A stretch of DNA of 64,000 nt from Arthrobacter sp. C2 (GCA_024207135.1 CP042428.1:1302001-1366000), one strand, 5' to 3'. Shown: positions 16,601 through 24,550, numbered from the stretch's first letter. Program-made: numbers and translations. The notes: generated from the letters alone by a model not told the origin.

Positions 16601-16814
16601 CCGCGTGGTCGCTGCGCAGCGACTTGGACCCGGTCCGCACCCCGGGCAGCGAGCCGTAGAGCGCGTAGCAGATCCCGTCCAGCACGCTGGTCTTCCCGGC
16701 GCCGGTCTCCCCGTTGAGCAGGAAGATCCCGGCCTCGGAGAGCGCGTCGAAGTCGATGGTGGCGCGCTTGGCGAAGGGGCCAAAGGCCTGCAGCTGCAGC
16801 GAATGCACCCTCAT
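13641..16814 (-). CDS. sbcC: Exonuclease subunit SbcC
   Basis: A 1057-residue SMC-like ATPase, the usual length. The N-terminus MRVHSLQLQAFGPFAKRATIDF leads to Walker A NGETGAGKTSVLDGICYALYG, seen here as GETGAGKTSVLDG. Two long Ala/Glu-rich coiled coils flank the zinc-hook cysteines in GEPCLVCGSTTHPEP (about residue 510). The C-terminal half-ATPase has LSGGESFMASLSLALGLADV (signature) and IETLFVDEGFGSLD (Walker B). With SbcD it forms the nuclease that opens hairpins and processes double-strand ends. It overlaps sbcD by 4 bp (ATGA). Confidence 0.95.
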   Translation of the reverse strand: MRVHSLQLQAFGPFAKRATIDFDALSEAGIFLLNGETGAGKTSVLDGICYALYGSLPGVRTGSKSLRSDHAAPDAVPEVICEFSTGGRRFEVTRSPAWERPSARSKNGFTTAQAQSRLRERIDGTWVEKSTRNDEVGQLLTEVLGLDREQFTKVAMLPQGAFAAFLRAKDKDREDLLRSLFDTSEYAATERILGERLTAARAEAEEAARARTTTLQALVADAETTLFAGVHDAETGKTVEDHGQDPGEGTAPDAGLPPEAREHLQAGEDAELGAVLRERVATTRTALGEARASAEAALAAAHKARTALDERATRHRQLAELSILRASHEDRAEEISALGALLEADARAVGLRPYHQQLLDARSKTEKAQHRLADAVSAIESGEARTALDARDPVIETLLAAAHSEEPEAQSLEALGGHAGDAAKDSRAAAALIEAALPEEAELAQARRDIDTLQEDIEAGTLKQAERSTRIQALGDQLPVLRTRNAELAALAESAPGLESAVRLATERRDAVAARTEAEKAQVTAHSAWNKARTSTLEARERVAALVALRLEQSAAALAWELVDGEPCLVCGSTTHPEPAILPEGELIGAQDIEAAQALLATAEKTEEKHRTALKQADTALDVGRGKIGELSTQEAEAELKTATDAHAQALASTGESAAAARALETAETELEALKAALASAATALEVAAARKQAEEAKATNLAARLAKLGRDGQSLTERHLALSAAAKSLETVAGAVQVRLDAGTALEDARLLWAGKLAEIGAADTAAWKELQLDDARRSTEQARVREHNDAAVRIKTLAEAPGIELARTEAAEGIGAPDEDDIEAAGQAMARGAAARDGLLAREAVLASYAARLETALERLAALAVEAGPVVERFETLKGIADLARGAGENRLKMTLSTYVLAARLESVALAATERLLAMTGERYSLVHDDTPRGNNKSGLGLQILDSWTGVRRDTQTLSGGESFMASLSLALGLADVIQHQSGGIDIETLFVDEGFGSLDAETLEEVMDALENLRSGGRVIGVVSHVADMKQRITTQLNVHKSRTGSTVSMQAGV

Positions 16815-17977
16815 GCCTGCACCTTTTCGCTCTTGACCTGGTCCAGCACGGAGACCACCAGTTCTTCCTCGGCCTCGCTCAGGGGCCGCATCCGCACGTG
16901 GTCGACGAATCCGGCACAGACCTGGACCGGGGAGGTGGCGGCGGCCAGCCGCTGCGCATAGGAGTGGTGCGGATCCTCCGCCCTGTCCTCGGGTTCGAAG
17001 TTCAGCACCAGGGTGTCCGGGAAGCGGCCGCGCAGCCGCTCCATGGCACCGGCGGGCCGGTGGGTGTCGGTCAGGGTGATCTGGCACCAGGCGTCCTGCG
17101 CCGAGGCGTAGGCCGGCTCGGTGAGCAGCTCATCGATCTTGCCCCTGAGGATGCGCAGCTCCTTGGATGCGGGCCAGTCGATGCCGCGCACCTCCCCCAG
17201 CCCCTTAGGGCCCAGCTCCAGCAGCCAGGCGCCCTTGGAGTGCCCGGCCTCGGAGAACGAGTAGGGGATCGGGGAACCGGAATAGCGCACGTTGTGCCCC
17301 AGGGTCTGCCGACCGTGCAGGTGGCCCAGGGCCGCGTAGGCGAAGTCGGAGAAGAAGGAGGTGGGCACGATGTCCAGCCCGCCGATGCTCAGCTCGCGCT
17401 CCGAATCCGATCCGGCGCCCCCGGCGGCAAAGACGTGCGCCAGCACGATCCCGTGCACCGGGACGCTTGCGGCTTCCTGGCGTTCGGCCAGGTCCGCGCG
17501 GACCCGTTCGAGGGCGGCGGAAACCACCGGCGGGTGCCCGGGCTCGGTGACCGACAGGGACTCGGCGACCATGCGCGGCTCCAGGTAGGGCAGCCCGTAG
17601 ACGGCCACCTCAAACCCGTCGCCGGCGAACACCGCGGGCTTGGCGATGTCCGCGACCCGGGTGCGCAGGTGCAGCCCGGCATGTTCCAGCAGCGCCGAGC
17701 CGAAGCCCAGGCGCAGCGCCGAGTCGTGGTTCCCGCTGGTGACGACCATGCGCACCCCGGTGTCGCGCAGCCGCACCAGGGTGTCGTCGAAGAGCTTCAC
17801 CGCGTCCACCGAGGGCAGCGCCCGGTCGTAGACGTCCCCGGACACCAGCAGCACATCGACCGCCTCGGCCTCGATGGTCGCCACGAGCCGGTCGACGAAT
17901 TCACGTTGGGCCCCAAGCAGCGAGGCCTGGTGGAAGGAGCGGCCCAGGTGCCAGTCGGAGGTGTGCAAGATACGCAT
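16811..17977 (-). CDS. sbcD: Exonuclease subunit SbcD
   Basis: A 388-residue Mre11-type metallophosphoesterase, the nuclease partner of SbcC. The phosphoesterase motifs are MRILHTSDWHLGRSF (motif I), LLVSGDVYDRALPS (II), VTSGNHDSALRLGF (III), and further on VLAHVFAAGG and YAALGHLHGRQ with their histidines. ATG 17977 starts at the family's normal first residue. It is cotranscribed with sbcC (stop and start overlap). A divergent ARH-like gene begins 79 bp away. Confidence 0.95.
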   Translation of the reverse strand: MRILHTSDWHLGRSFHQASLLGAQREFVDRLVATIEAEAVDVLLVSGDVYDRALPSVDAVKLFDDTLVRLRDTGVRMVVTSGNHDSALRLGFGSALLEHAGLHLRTRVADIAKPAVFAGDGFEVAVYGLPYLEPRMVAESLSVTEPGHPPVVSAALERVRADLAERQEAASVPVHGIVLAHVFAAGGAGSDSERELSIGGLDIVPTSFFSDFAYAALGHLHGRQTLGHNVRYSGSPIPYSFSEAGHSKGAWLLELGPKGLGEVRGIDWPASKELRILRGKIDELLTEPAYASAQDAWCQITLTDTHRPAGAMERLRGRFPDTLVLNFEPEDRAEDPHHSYAQRLAAATSPVQVCAGFVDHVRMRPLSEAEEELVVSVLDQVKSEKVQA

Positions 17978-18056
17978 GGGTTCCACAGTAGCCAGCGGCG
18001 GCCACGAGTTGGTATTCGGCCCGGCCCGCCGGTGCAAAACCACTAGACTTGCTTCC

Positions 18057-19058
18057 GTGAGTGAATCAACTGATCAGTACGCGCTTCCCGCCGATTTTTC
18101 CGACCGTGTCTTCGGGGTCCTGCTGGCCGCGGCCGACGGCGCGGCCCATGCCCGCGATGCGCAGGAGCCCGGCGAAACCGAGACCCTGGCCCTGTACCTG
18201 CTCGACGGGCTGCTCGAGGCCCTGGAATGGGCCCACGACGGCGTGGCCTCCGACGAGGCCGCGTGCATGTGGCTGGCCGCGCTGCGCTGGTACAAGCTGG
18301 TGAACAAGTCCTTCCCCGAGGGCGCACCCGAGCCGCAGCCGCGCTGGATCGATGAGGCCTTCGCCGGCTCCCCGGCCCTGGCCACGGGCGACTCGCAGAA
18401 CCTGTTGGCCCTGGACAACCGCGACATGGCCTCGGTGGGCCGCCCGCTCTTCCCGCAGGCCGACACCACCGGGGTGCTCACCCGCGCCGCGTTCGTGGCG
18501 TTGCTGCCGCGGGTCGATGAGGCCACCACGGCCAAGATCGCCACCGACGCCGCGGCACTGACCCACGGGTCGCCCGCCGCCCACCGGGCTGCCGGGGCCG
18601 CGGCCCTGGTGGTGCGCGCCGCCCTGGAATCCGGGACCAGTTCCGTGGACCGCTGGGCGGCCCTGGTGCAGGAATTCGCCCTCGAGGAACCCGCCGACGA
18701 CGAGGCGCAGGGCACCGAGGCGGACGCCAACGCGTCGGACTCCGCCGAGCGGCACAGCGACGAAGCGACGGCCGGCGAAACGCCGGACCGGGAACCGGTG
18801 AACACCGCCGGGGCCGGGCTCTTCCGGGCCGTCACGTACGTGCGCAACGCGCTGGCACACACCGCACCGAAGGCCGCCTACGACGCGCTCTTCGAGGCCC
18901 TGGGCGAGGAGCCCGACGTGGAGACCGCCGCGTTTGCCACCACGCTGTTGGCAGCGGTGCTGGGCACCGATGCGGTGGCCCACCGCCCGGCCTCGGAGAT
19001 CGACCCGGTCCTCGACGCCATGCACGAGCGCTGGATGGCCCTGACCGCCGGGCAGTAG
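18057..19058 (+). CDS. ADP-ribosylglycohydrolase-like protein with altered metal sites
   Basis: A 333-residue helical protein resembling the ADP-ribosylglycohydrolase (ARH/DraG) family. The middle block ATDAAALTHGSPAAHRAAGAAALV (shown here as AALTHGSPAAHRAAGAA) is the conserved THGxP helix, and NRDMASVGRPLFPQADTTGVL matches the substrate-side region. The two Mg-binding motifs are weak: where the family has TDDT near the N-terminus this has GETETLAL, and the C-terminal DxDT is PDVETAAF. An acidic insert (about 215-255) is unusual. It starts with GTG at 18057; TAGACT exactly seven bases upstream suggests a leaderless mRNA. The next gene starts 10 bp after its stop. Confidence 0.6.
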   Translation: MSESTDQYALPADFSDRVFGVLLAAADGAAHARDAQEPGETETLALYLLDGLLEALEWAHDGVASDEAACMWLAALRWYKLVNKSFPEGAPEPQPRWIDEAFAGSPALATGDSQNLLALDNRDMASVGRPLFPQADTTGVLTRAAFVALLPRVDEATTAKIATDAAALTHGSPAAHRAAGAAALVVRAALESGTSSVDRWAALVQEFALEEPADDEAQGTEADANASDSAERHSDEATAGETPDREPVNTAGAGLFRAVTYVRNALAHTAPKAAYDALFEALGEEPDVETAAFATTLLAAVLGTDAVAHRPASEIDPVLDAMHERWMALTAGQ

Positions 19059-19068
19059 CGGAACACCG

Positions 19069-21174
19069 ATGCCGACCGCGCACCCGGCAGCCGCCCCCAC
19101 CCGGTGGGGCTCGATGCTGCGCGCGGTGCGCGGGGCCATCGCCGCGGCCCCGTTCACCGCGGTGCTGTGGCTGGTGGTGCTGGGCGGCGGGATCGCGACC
19201 GGCGCCCTGCTCGAAGACATCTCGCACCGGGCATGGTTCGCCGCCTTGTCCTACGGGCTGCCCTCCTTCAGCTCCGGGAACTGGCTGACCACGCTCAGCG
19301 GCATGTTCTTCCTGGCCGAACCCGTGGCCTACCTCAGCGTGCTGCTGCTGATCCCGCTGTCCGTGGGCTGGCTCGAAGCCACCCGAGGCACGCGCACCGC
19401 GGTGCTGGCATTCTTCGGCGGCCACATCGCCTCGGTCCTGCTGACCGCCGCCGTCCTGCTGCTCTTCCGCGACCTGGGCTCCGAGTGGATCGATGCGCTG
19501 GCCAACGACGTCGACGCCGGGCCCTCCGGGGGCATGTTCGCCTGCCTGGCCCTCGCGGCCTGCCACGTGCGCCAGCCATGGCGCGGCCGCTGGCAATTCT
19601 TGCTGCTGGCCTTCGCGGTGCTGGGCACCACGCTGGTGGGAGAGATCTCCGACCTGGAACACAGTGCCGCGATCCTGCTGGTGCTGATCCTCAAGCACCG
19701 CAGCATGTCCCGGCCCAATGTGCGCGAGCAGCGCTTCATCGCCTGGGCGGGCCTGCTGGGCCTGGTCTTCGTCCAGATCCTGACCCTCGTGGTGCCCACG
19801 CACGGACCCTTCGGGCCCACCCGGGCCGGCGGCGGGCACATCGCGGTGCTCATCGACGCGGCGCTGGCCATCGCCCTGGCCCGCGGGCTGCGCAACGGGC
19901 GGCGCATCGCCCTGGTCGGCGCCCTGGTGCTGGCGGTGCTCAACGTGCTGCGCGGCGCCCTGGGGATCACCCTGGTGGTGACCATGGGCCCGCAGCTGCC
20001 CCAGGCGCACCTGGCCTCGCTGGCCGCCGCCCTGGCCGGGCTGTGGGTGCTGATGCTCGGCTACCTGGTGGTCTGCTGGCGGGCCTTTGGCCTGCGGCCC
20101 GTGCGGAAGCTGCCGGCCGATGCGCATGCCGAACCGATCTCCCGCCCCGAGGTGGTCACCGAGCTCAAGCGCCACGGCGGGGGCACGCTGTCCTGGATGG
20201 GGACCTGGGAGGGGAACGCGCACCGCCGATCCCCGGGCGGATCGCTGCTGGCCTACCAGGTGCATGCCGGCTGCGCGATCGCCCTGGGCGACCCGGTGGG
20301 CCCGGCCGCCGACCGGGATGCGGCGATGCTCGACTTCGCCCGGGCGGCCGAGGGAGCCGGGCTGGTCCCCTGCTTCTTCTCGGTCACCGCGGCCCCGGCG
20401 GCGCCGGTCGATGCCTTCCGCAGCATGCAGATCGCCGAGGACACCGTCATCGAGCTGGCGCACCTGGAATTCGCCGGCAAGGCGTGGTCCGATGTGCGCA
20501 CGGCGCTGAACCGCGCGGCCCGCGAACAGGTGTCCTTCCGGCTGACGGCGCTGATCGACGAGCCGGAGCCGGTGCGCGCTGCGCTGGAGGAGATCTCCGA
20601 GTCCTGGGCCGGGGACAAGTCGCTGCCGCCGATGCGCTTCACCCTGGGCACCCTGGCCGAGGCCGCGGACCCGGCGGTGCGCGTGGCCCTGGCGCAGGAT
20701 CCCGACGGCACCGTCCAGGGATTCCTCTCCTGGCTGCCGGTGCATGGCGCCGGGGGAACCGTGGTCGGGTGGACGCTGGATCTGATGCGCCGGCGCGAGG
20801 GCGGGTTCGGGCCGGTCATGGAGTTCCTCATCGCCTCCTCGCTGCGCACGTTTTCCGCCGAGGGAGCCGCCTTCGCCTCGCTGTCCGGGGCGCCGCTGGC
20901 CCATGCCGTGCACGGCGCGGGGACCGAACCGGTGGACCGGGTGCTCGCCGCGCTGGCCAGGGCCCTGGAACCGGTCTACGGGTTCGGGTCCCTGCACGCG
21001 TTCAAGGCGAAGTTTTCCCCGCGCATCGTGCCGATGTACCTGGTGTACCGCGACGAGTCGGATCTGCCGCGGATCGCCGGGGCGCTGGCCCGGGCATACC
21101 TGCCCGAGGCCAGCGTGGGGCAGCTGGCGCGCGAGGGGTTCGGCGCGCTGCGCGTGCTGCGCGGAAGGCGCTAG
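19069..21174 (+). CDS. Rhomboid-like membrane domain fused to aminoacyl-lipid synthase (DUF2156) domain
   Basis: A 701-residue protein. The first 340 residues hold about seven to nine membrane helices with rhomboid-like marks: GPSGGMFACLALA (GxSG serine, about 155) and DLEHSAAILLVLIL (a membrane histidine, about 200). The C-terminal 350 residues match the GNAT-type DUF2156 domain of MprF-like aminoacyl-phosphatidylglycerol synthases: GGTLSWMGTWEGN, GCAIALGDPVGP, then SLSGAPLAHAVHGAG and HAFKAKFSPRIVPMYLVY. It may modify membrane lipids with an amino acid, changing surface charge. The start ATG follows the ARH-like gene by 10 bp, so the two are probably one operon. Confidence 0.75.
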   Translation: MPTAHPAAAPTRWGSMLRAVRGAIAAAPFTAVLWLVVLGGGIATGALLEDISHRAWFAALSYGLPSFSSGNWLTTLSGMFFLAEPVAYLSVLLLIPLSVGWLEATRGTRTAVLAFFGGHIASVLLTAAVLLLFRDLGSEWIDALANDVDAGPSGGMFACLALAACHVRQPWRGRWQFLLLAFAVLGTTLVGEISDLEHSAAILLVLILKHRSMSRPNVREQRFIAWAGLLGLVFVQILTLVVPTHGPFGPTRAGGGHIAVLIDAALAIALARGLRNGRRIALVGALVLAVLNVLRGALGITLVVTMGPQLPQAHLASLAAALAGLWVLMLGYLVVCWRAFGLRPVRKLPADAHAEPISRPEVVTELKRHGGGTLSWMGTWEGNAHRRSPGGSLLAYQVHAGCAIALGDPVGPAADRDAAMLDFARAAEGAGLVPCFFSVTAAPAAPVDAFRSMQIAEDTVIELAHLEFAGKAWSDVRTALNRAAREQVSFRLTALIDEPEPVRAALEEISESWAGDKSLPPMRFTLGTLAEAADPAVRVALAQDPDGTVQGFLSWLPVHGAGGTVVGWTLDLMRRREGGFGPVMEFLIASSLRTFSAEGAAFASLSGAPLAHAVHGAGTEPVDRVLAALARALEPVYGFGSLHAFKAKFSPRIVPMYLVYRDESDLPRIAGALARAYLPEASVGQLAREGFGALRVLRGRR

Positions 21175-21187
21175 GCAGCGGCGGCCA

Positions 21188-21211
21188 CTCGCGCGCGCGC
21201 CCGCGCGCGAG
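21188..21211. terminator. CG-alternating hairpin between convergent genes
   Basis: CTCGCGCGCG and CGCGCGCGAG form a perfect 10-bp stem with a four-base loop. It has no T-run, so termination strength is uncertain; it separates the convergent genes ending at 21174 and 21240. Confidence 0.5.
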
Positions 21212-21239
21212 GACACGCACGCGCGCGGAGCCGGCCGGC

Positions 21240-22238
21240 TCAGGCGGCGTCGAAGCCGTCGATCAGCTGCAGGAATTCGCCCTCGGACAGGATCGCCACG
21301 CGCTGCCCGGCCTCCTGCAGGCGCAGCACCCGCTTGGCCTTGCCGGTGAGCCGGCCGGTGGACAGGTCCTCGGGCACGAAGCCGTCGCCGACCACCAGCA
21401 CCGTGGTGGCGCGGGTGACCCGGCTGGCGGTGTTCGCCCCGCGCTCGGCGGAGCGGTCCTTGGCGACTTGCCGCGAGATGCGCAGGTTCCCGGTGAACAC
21501 CACCATCTCCCCGTACAGCGGGTGCGCCGGGTCGGCCTGCGGGTTTGCGGTGCGGTCCTCGCCCTCCTGCGGCCACGCGGCCCACTCGGGCTGCACCGGC
21601 ACGCGGTTCCCGCTGGCGGCCCAGCCCCGGGCGTCGCGGGTGGCCTTGGACAGTTGGTCGCCGGGCACGTAGGCCGGGGCGAAGCCCATCTTCACCTTCA
21701 GCGCCTCGGCGGCCGCGGCCACATCCCCGGCGTCCTGGCGGCGGGCGATGTCGATCATGATGTTGGCGCAGGCCCGGGCGTCGGCCAGCGCGTCGTGGTG
21801 GTTTTCCATCGGCGAGCCGGCCTCCTCGGCCACGAAGGGCAGCGAGTAGGAGGAGAGCTCGTAGGTGCGCCGGGACATCTTCACGGTGCAGGCGTAGTCG
21901 AAGGCCGGGCCGGCCAGTTCGGAGACCTCCAGCGCGGAGCGGATCACGCCGAGGTCGAAGGCGGCGTTGTGCGCCACGAGGGTGTCGGTGCCGATGAAGT
22001 TGGCCATCGGGGTGAACAGTTCCCCGAAGCGCGGGGCCTCGGCGACCATGTCCGCGGTGATGCGGTGGATCATCACGTTGCGCGGATCGAAGTGGTCGAA
22101 TCCCTCCGGCGGGCGCATCAGCCAGGAGGCCTCCTCGACGATGGTGCCGTTGCGCACCCGGCTGAGCCCGACGCTGCAGGCGGAGCCACGGAATCCGTTG
22201 GCGGTTTCAAAGTCGATCGATGTAAAGTCCAGGGCCAC
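21240..22238 (-). CDS. DEDDh exonuclease with C-terminal BRCT domain
   Basis: A 332-residue protein. The N-terminal DnaQ-like exonuclease has ExoI FTSIDFETANGFRGSAC (Asp/Glu pair), ExoII LVAHNAAFDLGVI, and ExoIII ENHHDALADARACA with the catalytic His and Asp. The C-terminal 90 residues, beginning GEMVVFTGNLRISRQVA and including VTRATTVLVVGDGF, form a BRCT domain like the one in bacterial DNA ligase. It is probably a DNA-repair or proofreading 3'-5' exonuclease. GTG 22238 is chosen because TATCCT lies exactly seven bases upstream, a leaderless pattern, and the ExoI motif starts immediately after. Confidence 0.8.
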   Translation of the reverse strand: MALDFTSIDFETANGFRGSACSVGLSRVRNGTIVEEASWLMRPPEGFDHFDPRNVMIHRITADMVAEAPRFGELFTPMANFIGTDTLVAHNAAFDLGVIRSALEVSELAGPAFDYACTVKMSRRTYELSSYSLPFVAEEAGSPMENHHDALADARACANIMIDIARRQDAGDVAAAAEALKVKMGFAPAYVPGDQLSKATRDARGWAASGNRVPVQPEWAAWPQEGEDRTANPQADPAHPLYGEMVVFTGNLRISRQVAKDRSAERGANTASRVTRATTVLVVGDGFVPEDLSTGRLTGKAKRVLRLQEAGQRVAILSEGEFLQLIDGFDAA

Positions 22239-22320
22239 GCACCAAAGGATACCGTCGATCCCCCGCACCTCGGGCACCGCGACCCGGGCATGTGGCGCGA
22301 ATGACACCGCACACGGCACG

Positions 22321-22368
22321 GCGAACCCCGGCGAGAAGGGTCGCAGCCCTTGTCCCGCCGGGGTTCGC
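22321..22368 (-). terminator. Terminator of the GntR-ABC operon
   Basis: GCGAACCCCGGCG (22321-22333) and CGCCGGGGTTCGC (22356-22368) form a perfect 13-bp stem just after the permease stop codon on the reverse strand. Confidence 0.7.
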
Positions 22369-22382
22369 ACGGTGCGCCTCGC

Positions 22383-23078
22383 CTAGGTCGTGGCCCGGCG
22401 CAGCGTCAGGTAGGAGCCGCCGGCCAGCGCCACGCACACCAGGCCCAGCACGATCGACAGGCCCAGCACCTGCATGGCGGCGAACCAGGCTCCCACCTGG
22501 GGCCAGGCGTCGTTCAGGCCCACCGCCGCGAGCACGCCCAGCAGCAGCGCCGCCACCCCGATGCCCGCAACCAGCAGGCCGGTGGCCTTCCAGCGCAGGT
22601 ACACCGTGGCGCCCCAGAACCCGATCATGAACAGCAGCACCATCGCCACGAAGTAGAACAGGACCTGGATGACGGGGTGGTTGCCGGCAATCCAGTCCAG
22701 CGCGAAGAGCTGGCCGTTGAAGCCCCAGCCGCCGGTGGCCTTTTCCACCAGCCCCAGCAGGTAATAGAGGATCGAGTAGGCCATCGCGATCGCGGCAAAC
22801 AGCCCCAGCGTGCCCAGGTAGAAGGTCCTCCTGGACACGCTCATGGCCTGCGAGAACGGGAAGGTGTAGGTCAGCGACTGGATGCCCAGCGCCAGAAAGT
22901 ACCACATGACCGCCTGGCCGGACCCGGAATACAGGGTCCCTTCCCGGGCACCGGGAGGCAGCATCGCCCAAATGGCGAAGGTCAGCAGGGTCGATCCGAG
23001 CAGGATCGCCATCGGGATCCCCAGGAACGTCCATTTGTTGATCAGCTGCATGCGCGCAACCTTGATGACGCGGTTCAT
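22383..23078 (-). CDS. ABC transporter membrane protein
   Basis: A 231-residue integral membrane protein with six predicted helices, for example KWTFLGIPMAILLGSTLLTFA and the closing VLGLSIVLGLVCVALAGGSYL (each about 20 residues). It has no recognisable exporter signature beyond topology and partners with the ATPase upstream, which it overlaps by 4 bp. Three-gene YtrA-regulator/ATPase/permease operons in Gram-positive bacteria respond to cell-wall-active compounds; this role is inferred from the gene order. Confidence 0.7.
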   Translation of the reverse strand: MNRVIKVARMQLINKWTFLGIPMAILLGSTLLTFAIWAMLPPGAREGTLYSGSGQAVMWYFLALGIQSLTYTFPFSQAMSVSRRTFYLGTLGLFAAIAMAYSILYYLLGLVEKATGGWGFNGQLFALDWIAGNHPVIQVLFYFVAMVLLFMIGFWGATVYLRWKATGLLVAGIGVAALLLGVLAAVGLNDAWPQVGAWFAAMQVLGLSIVLGLVCVALAGGSYLTLRRATT

Positions 23079-23998
23079 TTCAGGGCCTCCTGGTGGTTCT
23101 CGAGGGGGGTTTCGGCCTGGGCGGCCATGGTGGTGCGCACGACCAATTGCTGCAGCGGCACCGGGGACAGCTCGAGCCCGAGCTCGGCGGCCATCGAGCG
23201 CTGTGTCTGCCCCAGCCTGCCCTGGATGGTGACCGAGGCCAGGGAGCCGAGCGCATCGCGGTGCAGCACGCGGTAGCCGCCGATGAAGCCCTCGACGGCC
23301 TCCCGGTTCCCGGTCACCGCCACGGCCGAACCGCGCAGCGAATCGGCGTCCTCGTCGAGCAGGATCCGGCCCTTGTCGATCACCACCACATGCTCCAACA
23401 GGTTCGCGATCTCGTCGATCAGGTGGGAGGAGAGCACGATGGTGCGCGGGTGCCGGGCGAAGTCCTCGACCAGGCGGTCGTAGAAGATCTGCCGGGCCAC
23501 CGCGTCGAGCCCCAGGTAGGGTTCGTCGAAGACCGTGATTTCCGCCCGCGAGGCCATGCCGATGATGACGCCCACGGCCGAGAGCTGCCCGCGCGAGAGC
23601 TTCTTGATCCTTCGCGTCAGCGGCAGCGCGAAGTCCGCCACGAGACCGTCGGCCAGCTCCTGGTCCCAGTGCGCGAAGAACAGCGCAGCGGCCTTGAAAG
23701 CCTGCGCGGGCGTGAAGTCCTCGGGGTACTTCTGGGATTCGCGGATGAAGCAGATCCGCGCGAGTGTCCCGTCGTTCTCGTAGGGGTCGGTCCCGTGGAT
23801 CAGCACCTCCCCGCTGCTGGGGAATCCCTGGCCGGTGAGGATGGACATGAGGGTGGTCTTGCCCGCCCCGTTGCGCCCGAGCAGGCCGTAGATGCGGTCC
23901 GGCTCCAGGGCCAGCGTGACGCCGTCAAGGGCGGTGACGTCGCGGAAGGACTTTTTCAGGTTCCGCACCTCGATGGCGGGCTCGGATGGGTGCCTCAT
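23075..23998 (-). CDS. ABC transporter ATP-binding protein
   Basis: A 307-residue ATPase. Walker A is GRNGAGKTTLMSILTG (about 39-54), the signature is LSRGQLSAVGVIIG (LSRGQ), Walker B is ITVFDEPYLGLD, and the switch histidine is in VLSSHLIDEIANLLEHVV. The C-terminal 80 residues resemble the accessory domain of exporter ATPases of the CcmA/YtrB class. It is cotranscribed between the GntR regulator and the permease, with 4-bp overlaps on both sides, so the three proteins are likely made in fixed ratio. Confidence 0.85.
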   Translation of the reverse strand: MRHPSEPAIEVRNLKKSFRDVTALDGVTLALEPDRIYGLLGRNGAGKTTLMSILTGQGFPSSGEVLIHGTDPYENDGTLARICFIRESQKYPEDFTPAQAFKAAALFFAHWDQELADGLVADFALPLTRRIKKLSRGQLSAVGVIIGMASRAEITVFDEPYLGLDAVARQIFYDRLVEDFARHPRTIVLSSHLIDEIANLLEHVVVIDKGRILLDEDADSLRGSAVAVTGNREAVEGFIGGYRVLHRDALGSLASVTIQGRLGQTQRSMAAELGLELSPVPLQQLVVRTTMAAQAETPLENHQEALK

Positions 23999-24387
23999 TG
24001 GATGACACTCCCTTCGGCTGCAGCCGCAGCCAGTGATTGGCGGACCATGTCGCTGAGCTGGTCCCCGTCGATGCCGAGTTTCCTCGCCTCGCGGGCCAGC
24101 GGCTGGATGTATTGGACTTGGAAGGCGCTGCGCCGGATCTGGAGCAATTTCTCGCGGGCGCCGCTGGAGACGAACATGCCGATGCCTCGTTTCTTGTACA
24201 GGATTCCCCGCTCAACCAAGAGGTTCACGCCCTTGGCCGCGGTGGCCGGATTGATGCGGTAGTAGGCCGCGAACTCGTTGGTCGAGGGGACCTGCGTTTC
24301 CTCGGCCATCGTGCCGGCGACAATCTCGGACTCGACCAGTTCCGCGATCTGGATGAAGATCGGCCGCGAATCATCAATGGCGCTCAC
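23995..24387 (-). CDS. GntR-family regulator, YtrA subfamily
   Basis: A 130-residue repressor, the short size typical of YtrA regulators. The winged HTH spans PIFIQIAELVESEIVAG to VPSTNEFAAYYRINPATAAK (about 9-55), followed by VNLLVERGILYKKRGIGMFV. A short C-terminal dimerisation helix replaces the large effector domain of other GntR proteins. It is the first gene of the ABC operon and probably represses it through the palindrome at 24441. The ATG at 24387 has GAGCGCC upstream, a modest ribosome site. Confidence 0.9.
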   Translation of the reverse strand: MSAIDDSRPIFIQIAELVESEIVAGTMAEETQVPSTNEFAAYYRINPATAAKGVNLLVERGILYKKRGIGMFVSSGAREKLLQIRRSAFQVQYIQPLAREARKLGIDGDQLSDMVRQSLAAAAAEGSVIQ

Positions 24388-24440
24388 GACGACCAGCCTT
24401 TCTTGACACGCAACGATCCCACGAGCCTGATTGGTTCAGT

Positions 24441-24489
24441 GGTTCATTACTCATGTAACTAACCTAGGGCGGCGGGAACCGGTTGTCAA
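24441..24489 (-). promoter_or_regulatory. Promoter and operator of the GntR-ABC operon
   Basis: On the reverse strand TTGACA (24489-24484), a 17-bp spacer and TAGGTT (24466-24461) form a near-consensus promoter. A 24-bp inverted repeat at 24441-24464, arms GGTTCATTAC and GTAACTAACC around TCAT (8 of 10 paired), covers the -10 and start site. This is the placement expected for autorepression by the YtrA-type regulator. A second GGTTCA at 24433 adds a possible half site. Confidence 0.75.
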
Positions 24490-24550
24490 CAGGAATCGGG
24501 CCACCTGCCCAAACGCGGGCGACATCGCGCGCCGCCTCCCGCCGGGCAGC

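Noticed and set aside
14323-16659. Open 778-codon forward frame across sbcC.
   Set aside because: Its product is almost only Ser, Ala and Arg, and it lies antisense to a gene with full SbcC motifs; it is a GC-bias shadow.
21180-21240. Alternating CG tract read as a possible Z-DNA or regulatory element.
   Set aside because: It forms a simple 10-bp hairpin between two convergent genes; a terminator-like role is the simpler explanation.
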